The notes beneath the pieces are model-generated. The model had not been told where the DNA came from, ran no database searches, and saw only the letters and a list, made by a program, of their open reading frames with translations. Positions 13,601 to 25,600 of a stretch of DNA of 64,000 bases are shown piece by piece. The stretch is taken from positions 17,808,602 to 17,872,601 of the forward strand of contig OZ020257.1 of the NCBI GenBank assembly GCA_963971285.1, given 5' to 3'. The stretch's first letter is position 1, and each line of letters opens with the position of its first letter. Both the position numbers and the translations under genes were made by a program. Origin of the DNA: Astropecten irregularis. Lineage: Eukaryota; Echinodermata; Asteroidea; Paxillosida; Astropectinidae.

Positions 13601-16600
13601 CCCTATCGTGATGAACACAATCCCATAATAGGAATACATATTAAATTATGGCCCGTTGCTCAGGGGATCTCAAACCCAGTACCTTGAGACTAACACGCAA
13701 TGCAATATATATACAAGGGGGCGCATCCAAGTGTCAACACATAAGAGCCACTGACTGCCAAGGCTGCTGTATGTAATGACTGAAGTCTCAATTAATAACA
13801 GAAATCTCTTTGACTCTAGATAACAAACATAATGGCAATTGATATTTAATAATAACTATAGGAGGATTGAATAAGATGTGGGCCATCCATTTTGAAGCCT
13901 GGTATATATGGCCTTTAAGATCAAGCTGAGACAGGCTATTCTTGCCTCTTGATTATTAAATGCCGCCTTCCGATAAAAATATCACAGGTTGCTTGTAATA
14001 AATTTACTATCAAGCCAGTTTATGCTGAAGTGTATTTATATAGGCCTATAAATAAGTGTGGCATTTTTGTTACTCAAGAACCTAATGATCTGACATAAAC
14101 ATTTTGTATTAAAAAAACATGTCTTTGCACTTGACAAGGAATTGATATCAAAATCCTCCCTGAAAATAAACTTTTAAAGTTTTAAACTTTTAAAGCCAGA
14201 TGACGATGCAGAAACACAAAAATAGCAATTCATAACCATTATGGCCTCCAATACTTGCACACTCTCTTTCTCTTGAAATATATAAATGTCAAAACAAGCT
14301 AAGGGTAATTTCAAGAATAACAAAACTTATTTTTGATCTTTTAAAGATCAAAAATACAAGAGAAAAGACTTAAGAAATGCTATGGCTGTTTTCACTGTTT
14401 TCTCAAAAAGTGGGCACTGTATGGGACTGAAATTTTCACAGATGACTGTTACTGCATCTTCCTTGATATTTTATGCCATGAATATGTATTTCTTTGACAA
14501 AAACCAAAGTATGATATGATACCTTTAAAATGTTTAAAAGGGACATGTAATAATCTGCCCAATACATCATTCTGACAGCCCAGTGATCTATAAAGGCGTG
14601 CATGACGCATCCAATAAGCCATGGCTTCGTGCAGGATCCCCTGATCATTGGCTAAAGAACAGATCAATTTCACCCCGGGCCAAGGTTAAAGTGACAAGTA
14701 TTAAAATTATTGAAATCATCTGTATTCTGTTTAACTCGGGGGTCGTGTAAAACAAAATCCACTACACTGATTGATTAGAGAATTAAGGATCGACCTTGGT
14801 TTCCACCTTGCAATTAACAATGGAACCAAACAGATGTTGAAACTACAATTATGATATGCAAATTTGTTGAACTTGTGTTGACGACTGAATTAACTCAATT
14901 AATGATCATGGATTTCCTTTACTGAAAAATAAATAAACAAACAGCTAAAAATTGACAGAACTGTCTTTGTTTGCAAAAGGTTGTTAGCAAGATGTAGATA
15001 TATTATATACTTTGGTAGTGCTTTGATACTATAGGCAAATGTATGCTTGCATAACCTGTATAGGGACTGTGTTCAAGGAATATGGTACATAGAATGGGGC
15101 GGGGCGATTGTATGACCTGCCATAGAGCAAACACCACACAATGTCTGGCATTGTAAAAGACCTGCATGGCAGCATACAATGCATCAAGGCATGTTGTGTG
15201 TGTTGGGGAGCCCCCCTGTTGGTATATCAGGTAGGTTATTGTGTGGTGTGTGTGTCCATGATGATGAAGCGGCCAAAGATGGTGGTTGGCCTATAAATGT
15301 ATGTAATGTACATTCTCATGTCTGGTATCCTGTGTTAAATGTCCTTGTGGACAGTTCACTACATCCTTTATGTGCACAGTATGTGTCTGCGGTGTACATG
15401 TTACAGCTACACGTACTACACGTATGCTACATGTACGCTACACATACGCTACTTGTACGCTACATGTACCCTACATGTACGCTATATGTACATACGTACA
15501 CTGCACAGACTCTTCAATCCACCTGTACATGTACAGGTTTACACAAAAGCACCTGTCTATTGATCACACAAAGTATTAATAATTGCAAATGGCCATTTAT
15601 TCCCTGTACATAACACACACAACTGTTCAGTGAACACTGATGAATGTATCTGAAATGTTTTCCGTCCCAAACTGCTAAATGTAGAAGATAAAAAAGGAAT
15701 TGACTGCCTTGTGAACATGTTTTGCTAAAAATAGCGGGGAATAGGGAAGAATTTATTGCAAAATAACATCGGAAATGACTGGCTTTTTTATGGGCCAAAC
15801 AAACTACCGGTATGCATGCCTGAGTATGAATAGGGCAAAGGAATGACAAAGACTGCAGAGCAGTAAACCAGTTGTTGTTTAGTGGTTGTTGTTTGTGGTA
15901 CATGTACACAGTATTTTTTACCAGAGACAAATAGGACCCAATGCAAAAGCATGTGACTGTCGTTACACCGCAGAATTAGGATGTTATATTTCTGCGGTAA
16001 CATTCCTTTCGCTGTTCACTATTCATTAATATTGTCAATGTCACAAAGCTGTGAAGCATCAGTTGTGATATAGCATTAAAAACATAAATCTCTTCTTTTG
16101 CCAAGGACATTGTCTTAACAACATTGCGGTTTAAGTGCACACGATGAAATTGTTGGTTTTTTTTTTTTTTTTTTTAAATCGGTCACCCTGCAAAAAACCC
16201 TTGCCCAAGCTTAAGTACATCTACAAACAGAATAGTAAATGGAATGTCTAATGAGTTAAACGGGGCAAGCACTTCAAGCTGTAAAGCATACAAGACAATA
16301 CAAGGTCACAGTGAGATGCATAAAGAATCGTGTACATGAAAAAAATGGAGACAATATCATTATTCAGCTTTCAATTTCAATTAGACTGCAAGTTTGAAAA
16401 AGCAAAAAAAAACACACACACTGGAATGATAGATTGTAGGGTATATAATATATGTAATCAGTCATTTTGATTCTTGATTTTTGTTCTGGATTTCATCAAA
16501 CAAACAAGTGCACTGTGTGGTATGGGCTGTTCCATGTCAAGCTAGATAACTTCACTATTGCCACCCAACCATTATTCACTCACAGTATGAGTATGACCCT

Positions 16601-19600
16601 GCCAACCCCACTATGGGGATTACGTAGCCTTTGTACAGCTAGACTTCAAAGGGCTCACAGCACTGGTGCAATTATCACACAGGCCAATAGGTCTTCCTAC
16701 ATGAACTGATCATCATGATGCCAATAGAGGTGTGGGGGCGACGGCAGTGACTGCATTCAGAGCAAGTGTCAGGTCAAAGGATCGGCATTCTACCCTTTAC
16801 CAAACCAACATTCCACAGAGTTTGCGTAGCTCCGAAGGAATATGGCTAGTAGTGGTGTATTTTACCACTTGTGCAATAGAATAGGGATGGTTTGAGCCAC
16901 CGTTGCCCTTGACTTGGCCAAATTATGAATGCCTGAAATATTTCCGAGAAGTAAACATGCTGGCAGCCAGATATGAGAGGAATTTGCACTGGAATCAGGC
17001 AATAAAGACAAAAAACAGCAATCCAGTATTTTGAGTGGATATTGTCATTTCAGACACCCATAACTGGCCATAATTAGGCTGTTGGTAGAAGGGCGAGAGC
17101 TTTAATGAGATATTGCAAAATAGAAGGATTGGGTGAGGAATGTAATGTAATGTACAAATGCCTGTGGCACTATAGCATTCTTTCACATGAGACTTTCCTT
17201 CAAAACAACAACGGGGACTATTTCATAGACCTACCAGCTAAGCAAAAACATGTCGCTTAGCACCATATGCCTCATACCAAAAAAGCACTAAATAAAAAGC
17301 CCACATGATCTTGTTTGCTTGTGACTCGCACAGAGGTTGTAATAATAATGAGATTTCTTTTTTGTTCATCACAGGCCAGGAATTTGGGCTAGGAACCTGT
17401 TTTTTAGCTAAGCAGGTCATTTTCCTGCTAAGCCAGCTTTGGTGCTTAGGTCATTCACAGCACTCCATGACAACTGACACCAAATGATCTGTGATATTCA
17501 GTGCAGGGTTTATACAAGCCCTTCATGCTGTATTTGTACAGAGCCATAGGGCAATAAACATCCCAGCAAGGTGACCTGACTACCGAGGTCAGAGTTCTGA
17601 GCTGAGGTCAAGGTAATTGTTGGGAAACTTCCAGAATAGTCTACTACATGTATTAGATGTCTAGCCCTGTACTACTAGCCCACAGTGGTAGTAACAACAT
17701 TGTGTATCTAACCGGTAATCCAATACATCTTGGCTCTGTGGTGCCAGTCAATCTCCAGATGCATCTTATCCCAAAATAAGCCACAAGTTTCTAACTAAGC
17801 GATCATTACCCAAGCCTATTCACTGACCTGTCTTAATGAATTTACTATGCAACAAAATGCTCAATTTTCCCCTCCTAACATTAAAGGTAGTATCAAAACA
17901 GAAATGTTCACAGATAAACCTATAATTTACAAGGTATAAAGATGGTGCTGGTAGAAACATATACCGTTAAAATTTTCCCCCCTGAAATGCTGCATTTATC
18001 AAGAAATTAGTCAAAGCAACAACCAAAAATATTCTTTAAAAGATCCAAAAATAACGGTGAAAAGTTAAAATAAATACTGTGGACGTTTTTCCCCTGTTTT
18101 CTCAAAAAGTGGGCACCGTATGGGACTGTTACTGTATCTTCTTCTATCAACTGTATTTCTGCCCATGTGAATTTGCAATTCTTTCACAAAAACCTGAGTA
18201 AGATGTTACTTTTATTAACATTTAAAAAAAAAAACCCAGCACACATGTTTGACAGGTAGCTTGTACATTGCTTTGGTTTGTTTCTGATTGGCCCCGCCCA
18301 TCCACGGAATGTTTTCTGGGCGTGAGGTGTCAAGTCCTGCTGAGAATTAACCTGGATCTTTTTGTTTGTCTTTTCTAATGGATGAAATTATGCACCATCA
18401 ATGGACAAATTCTAGACCAACTCCATTTCTACCGAAGGAGGCCCTAAACACAAACATATCAAGTAGCAGTGCTAGGGGTCGCCCTGAAAATGCACTAAAG
18501 CATGTTTCTGATTTTAAAATGTAAAATTAACATAATGAGAGTTTAGGTACACTCAGTTTGGGTATTAATTATCTAAACATCATTGCTAGTTTTTGGCTCA
18601 AAAGCTTCTTTTTTTAAAATAAGGTACTCACTATGGCTAATAGTTCTATAAAAAACATATTTTGATATGAAATTGCTGTTTCAGTAGAAGAAACAAAAAT
18701 GGTATCAGATACAATTTCTCATCCTCGAAAATGGCTCCAATGTTGGGGAATGGATTTCTGGCAGGATATTGGGGAAGATTGGGATATACAGGGAGGGGGG
18801 GGGGCTAATTATTTACTAACATGCTTGTATTTACCTAATGTGTAATTCAGCTTGCTCTTCAACCTCTACTAGTTTTGTGGACAGAGACTCTTTCTGTTCT
18901 GTGAGTCTCGTGATGTCGTCGTCCTGGAGCTGTGTCTTCCTGACCAAGTCGTCCTTCTCTGCCTCAGCCTACAACAGTAAAGAGTCAAGTATCGGAATCA
19001 ATCAAGGTAGCATGAGATACCCTCCGACAAGAGGCTAAGGTTAATCTCTCTTAAGTGCCACAGGAACATCAGAAAGGGTACAGAGAATCGGAGCTCTCTG
19101 AGCAAAAACAGGTCACAAACCAAAATTATGTCAAATGTTAATTACTTCATTACATAACGTCGAATATTTCCAGCTTACAAGTCAACACAACAATGTAATG
19201 TGGATCGGTTTGCAGAAACACCATGTAAGAATCGTTCACACTTCTTATTTCGTCTGTACTTCTCGTAAGGTCTCAACGTTTCGACTAGCCTGCTCCAGTC
19301 ATCATCAGGAGACCAACAATGCTATCTCGCTAAGCTCAGTCGTGCCAGCGACCAAACTTGTACATTTCAGTAAAACTTTTCTGCTTATGTAGCAAGCAGA
19401 AGGGTAACACTTTCTATCTAGCAGAACTTCTGGAAACGTGACCGGACGTGATACAAATCCAAAAGTGGGACATTATCACGGCCAGTGAATTGATTCTAGA
19501 ATGGGGTTTTTACGAGGCGATACACAAGACGGGAGAGAGATGGTTTCCTATTGTCCATTGACACAGGAGACAATTCATGAATGGGACTCACTGGTTGACA

Positions 19601-22600
19601 ACAATGTTGCCTTTGAATAACTAGATCTAGACTGGTGACAACAGCCACACTTTGTGCTCATTTAGTCACGCTAGAGCACGTTACAATGTGCTAGCAGTTT
19701 TACCACACAATCACAATTATACCTCATCAATTTCTATCATATGTTCACATATATTAGATGCATCACTGGTTTCTGTCTATAGCTAAACTCTGTGTCGAAG
19801 GCTCATTAGACTTGTATCAAAACTGATACAGAACAGAACTTGGATAGTTCCAATGCAAAGTTTTGTTTTGAAACTCTGCCGTCTAACAAAGCAATTTGAA
19901 TTTCAATGGGTAGCCCAGCCTAGTAATACTACATGGGTTGGGTATAAGAAGTTGACACAAGTAGTACTGTATATCAAATGTATTGGGTTACTTCAGCAGC
20001 TGAATGACCTTGGTTCCAACAAAGCTTAGACAGAAACAGTGTCGGTATAACATTACATATGCAGGACTATATCATGCATTTGAAAGAATGGAGTTATTTA
20101 TCATTCTAAGTTCCTGTTTGAAACATTTATGGATTTTTAGCTCAAATGAAAACATTTAGCCGAATCCACTAAAAATCTTATTCAGTGTTGCAAACTTTTT
20201 ACAGTTTTTAATTTTTTATATTTGTTCGTCTTGGGGGAGAAGTAGCTCAAAAACTGGTAATAATAATACTCTAGTATACATGCAATGAACATAATGACAT
20301 GTGCACCATACTGAAGTTAAACATTGCAAATTTGGTCTATAATTAAAGTGTGTACATAGTTAATTTACACAAACCTGGGACAATGAGCATTTAAATTAGA
20401 ATTTTAATTTAATCCTCTGACCTCATTTAAGTAATCTCTGTAGACATTTCTGACTAGTGACCAGCAATGCTTATCAATTAAAACCCAAACATCACTAATG
20501 ATAATCCAAATGATTCTACAAATTACTGAGTTAGTGACAAGTTACTGACGGACGATGATTCAGTATGCACACAAGTATGTAAGCAGTGTACAAAAAAAGA
20601 AATCTAAAATATTTTCTGTCACTTTTGACGTTGAGACTAATTTTGCAGATCTTACTCTTTCTACTGACAAAGATGTGCAATGCTTGAGTTGAATGTTGAA
20701 TTCATTACAAACTATATGACTCAAAATCGTTTTTGTATGCACAATGTACAAAGTGCACCTTAGATTGACCTTTTCGGGTCACTTATTGACTGATATTGTG
20801 CAGCACTCCATTTCAGTGGTAGATTAGTTTTACAGTACATGTACAATGTATTTGTATGACTATGAGTATTTCCACTGAAAAGTAAAAAAAAAATTACAAT
20901 ACGACATTCACACTTTGTGGTTCATATGTACCCAAGACTACTCAGCAAATTTCCATGAGAAATGTGAATACTAAAAAATCAATGCCCTGCCCTCTTTCCA
21001 CAAATTGACATTAGGCCTAGTGTCTTTTACGCCACCCATATTATTTTCAGTATTTATTTGCGTAAGAAACTGTTGTTGTTTTCACTGAAATATTGCCGAA
21101 ATATGTTCATTTTGGGGTTTACAGGACACATGAATAAATTTGCTTTAACTTAAGTAACAAATCTCATTTTGGAACAGAAGCAGCTAAATAAATATTGAAA
21201 ATAATATGGGTGGCGTAAAAGACACTTACCCCAATTTAACCTTGCTAATATTGAAGAGGACATCACAACTGGTCAACATATTTATGTAAAATTAGTTTAC
21301 TGTATAGAGGCCATGTCTGAAAATAATCCTTGTGGACTAAAACACACTAAACCCAAAATGCCAATCCTGCATTCGTACAAATACATTTATAATCATGTGT
21401 AATTCACTTGATAGCAGGTGGCAAGTGACATTAGTCAGCATTAATAATAATACAATAATTTGTGAAATTTTCTGACAAGCTCCATCAAAAACGAAAGAAC
21501 AATTTAACAACAACAAAAACAATAGAAGCAAACATTCTTACACATTCCAATAGCCTTTTGTATTCATTGGCTAATTTTCTCTGTTCATCAGCTTCGTCTT
21601 TCGCCGAATCGACTTCATTTTTCAGATGGGCCAACTTCTTTTTCACCTGCTCCATGGTTTCACGAGTCCTTTCACCAACAAAATGTATCCACAAAAGGCT
21701 GGTAAAATTTGATCCCAGACGGCCTGGAAATGCTGGCTATCTCCGAGCTTGGTCGTCCAGAGCGTGGTTTGACTAATTCTCCGGCTGAATTTGGTTGTAG
21801 GAGGGTGAGGGATAGAGGCCTAGACCGTGGACAGCTTAGCTCTAGACGAACAGACGAAGTGGTTTTTGGAGAATGCCAAGAGCTTTACCGTACGCTATAC
21901 ACGGGCACTCCCACATTGCATTGAATACCACTTGTTATAATACTAGGCCTATATTCACTGCATGTACGTACACACAGTGAGTGAATAGAATTACATACAC
22001 CGCCATTAAACCACATGTATGACCATAGGGGTACCCCACCCTATGTAAATAAGGGAAGGTTTCGTTGCTAGTGAGGTATTCAGCAACAAATTAATAGAAA
22101 CTTATTCCTCCATTCGTGGTGGCATATAAAGATCCACCCTGAAATTTCATATTTCCCGAGAAAAACCCCGATTAAGTCATGGATATTATATCTCAAAATT
22201 ATTATTTTAATATAGGAAAATAGTGTTTGAATTAAAATCATTGATTTTTTTTTCATGGGGTTTAACCGAAAACCATGCATTTTAAACAGAATAAATTTAT
22301 GGCATAATGGTTTCCGTGTTTTCTGAGTAAAATATGGTTTACACTAAAACTGACGTCCCTTGGAATTTTTTTGATTGAAAAAAAGTAATCGAGACAAGAT
22401 TGCCCTACCCCTTTTTCTTGTCAACCCGTTTTGACATAGGAGTGGCTTTTTAAAGGGAGTTTCACGACTGAGTCATTGGCCCACATAATTCTGCCATTTT
22501 AGTCTAGACGCTGCAATATCTTTGACTCAAATCAAACTTATTAAAAGACTTATTTTCTAAAGTAAGAATTTCCATTAAGAACCATTCTCCACTTTGTCGA

Positions 22601-25600
22601 ATTTTGCTTCCCGTTTTGATGGCAGCTATTTGGGGTGCGTGGAGTGGCTCGCGGAGGGATATGAATGAAACAGGTGTTGTGAAGGTTTTAGCTGGTGCCT
22701 TTCAATATCAAAATCGCTGGCTCTTGGTACCCGCTATACGAAAACACGCGCATAATAAGGAATACACGTGTGTACAATGTCTAATGTCTCGTTAACGCGG
22801 TGTGATAAGAAACTGACCTCGTATGGCCTTAAAGATGACAAGCCACCGCCATAATTCAATGATTTCCCAAATGTTAATGATTGAATTTTACTTTAAAAAA
22901 AAGTTACTCCCCAAAAATGCTTAAATATTCAAACCCTGACCGAAATAATATATTAAACAAAATGCAAAACCAGCGTTTCGAACACAACCACAGTAGGCCT
23001 AATTGGTTGTCAAAGTTGGGTCTTAATTAGGTCCACATGGAATCGTGAATTTGTTGCAACACGTCATGCTGGTTGCTAAGCAGCGGCAGATTTCTACTCC
23101 CATCGTATAAAAACGCGGAAAGTTTTAGAACAAATCTGCAATCAAAACTTAATTGCCATGCTGAATGAACCGTAAATAAGTAAAAATGATATAAATCAGA
23201 ATCTAATACTAGTACACAATGAAATTATAGTTTCAAGATGTCTACATTTTGCACTTTTAAAGGTTTTCAGTTAAATGAAGTTTTCTTTCTATCTTTTGAA
23301 AAACGTTTGAACTTTTTTTAACAGGCGACGGATCGCCGATAGTATTTTGTTATCGCCATCAGCCGATTCCATTCGTTATTTTTGGAACTTTAACTGAGGT
23401 AATATTATCATACTTTGGTTTTTAAGGAAGTTTTAAGGAAAGTTTTGTTGTGTACCTAGGCGATGTTACATTTTTCTAAGCACAGGGTCGGCTAACGCGA
23501 CTTATAAGTTATATTATCATAGTGTCATTCTTGCTATTTTTGTAAAATGGAATGATTTTTTGGGGGTGGTGCCATTTTTCTAAATTTCCTGGCAATGAAA
23601 GTTGTCATGGGCAACTTTTCCTTTCTTACTATTACTAACTCGGATCGTCCGTATTTTATTTTGTAATATCTGCAACAATAATTTGGGCCTTTTAATGAGT
23701 CACGGCAAAATTCTGATAATACATTTTAATATATTAGCACGTATGTTTGTTGCAGCATGGAGGTAGAAATTACACTGCAGTAACAACTGGAAGGTAGCAC
23801 ATATATCATGTACATAAATAATATCCATATCGTACATAACTCAGTTAAACCAGTGCGTCTCATAGCCTTGTGTGTGACTCCCATAGCGCACGCCAAAAAT
23901 AGAGTTCACGGTAAACTATGAATGACAGGCGCGCATACCAAAGGATGGTAGCCGTATAAGGAAGTATGACGTAGAATGGCCAGTATCGCGGCTTCAACGC
24001 AACCATACAGTTTGATTACAGTTACAATTTACAAACCCTTACAAAATGGAATACCGTGAACATTAATAAGTATTGACTTGAAAGAAAATGGTAAGCTAGG
24101 TTACAGGTTTGTTTTTGAATATTTTTGATCAGTGAGAGTTACATATTAATTCTGATTGATGTAAGCCTGGCGTTGTTAAGTTTTGTTAAAAAGCTGTGGA
24201 TATTTTGGGAACGATAAAACATGTGCGTCTGTTCTGTTTTGTTCATCGCAAATAAGCCTATCCATTCCTTTAATCATCTTCAAGGTCATTGGGAACGTTT
24301 CCTTGGTCCGGAGGCAGTATACATGGCACGAATCACGTATCAAGGCTTGCCATTCGCCAAATATTATTGTCCAATAAAAACTAGAAAAATCTGTTATAAA
24401 TATTGTTATCTACCCTTTTACACATTTCATTCATTAGAACATTCTGTAATTTCACATTTTTACAGTAATGTGACAACTGACAACGTACAGACGTTCCTCC
24501 GTTCGCTTTCATCACAAGTCGTGTTATGTTCCCTAGCATGCAAGAAACCTTAACCTTGTGGCTATCATTTAGATTTGTCTTGTTATTTGGAGTTGATTAA
24601 TGTGTTATGATAATGCTGGATGAGAAGCCAGATGAAAAGCGCCCTCTACGAAATGAAACTTCGAGAACGGTTCCGTCACGAAATAAAAAATGACGTCTTT
24701 GATGTCCGTTTCAACAGTGTCTGTTGTTGTTTCTTTCCTTTCTTCTTTTGCATTCATCAAATCCTGTGCCTTCTTTTTTCCTTCCCTACCCATCTTCAAG
24801 CTGTTGAAGAAACAAAAGTCCGGCGAGGGGGAAATGGATTGAATAATCTGTACTCACCGCAGCCTGGGCCTTCTCAGCCTCAGCCAATCTGGTCTCATTA
24901 GAAGACAACTTGTCTTGCACCTGGTCGAGATCTGACTCGACGGTCTTGATCTTCGACTGCAGCTCCTTGATCTCGTCTTGGGCCTGCAAAGACAGAAACA
25001 AACATAAAAAACATGATTTTTGTTAATAAAATGATAAATAAAATGATAAATATGAAGCAATTATTATGTGCTTCTATCACTACATAATATTAAAAAAAGT
25101 AAAAAAAAAAAATCGAACAAAAACAATAGGTGTTCCGTGTTCGGCTTGAACCCGAACACCTAAAAAGATGTAATCTATACCCACAATATATAGATCGTGA
25201 TATTTTATTATTGTACTTTATTGTACTTTTTTGCTTGATCGACTTATGGACGTTTTCAATGAACCAAACAAAACTCAAAAATAATAAACTCCTTTGACTT
25301 GACAAGTATAATATTTTAAGACTTAAATTAGGAAAAATTTCACTAAACATCTCTTATGAGAGTGTCAAGTCTTTATTGGATCTATCACTTAGATGTTGAA
25401 GACTTCATTGAAAAATACAAATTGTATACGTCTGGCCGAAAGAGGGCGGTTGCCCCTGACACCAAGACGCAGTATCGGGCATTCTGAGTTCTCCTATGGG
25501 CACTTAATTCGAAATTGCCTCAATCCTCCTCCCCTCCCCGATTTTGTCTTCATTTGTATTTGACAAAATATTGTTCTGATCTTACGATGAAACACTGCCT

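Larger units (their letters stand above)
9119..18834. other. Tropomyosin intron 3, 9.7 kb
   Basis: Long AT-rich intron holding a tRNA-like repeat (9.5 kb), an 11-bp minisatellite (15.4 kb) and two family A MITEs. No additional tropomyosin exon was found with confidence. Confidence 0.7.

Noticed and set aside
15179-15930. Overlapping long frames on both strands near the 11-bp minisatellite
   Set aside because: Periodic amino acid pattern comes from the repeat; no other coding sign.
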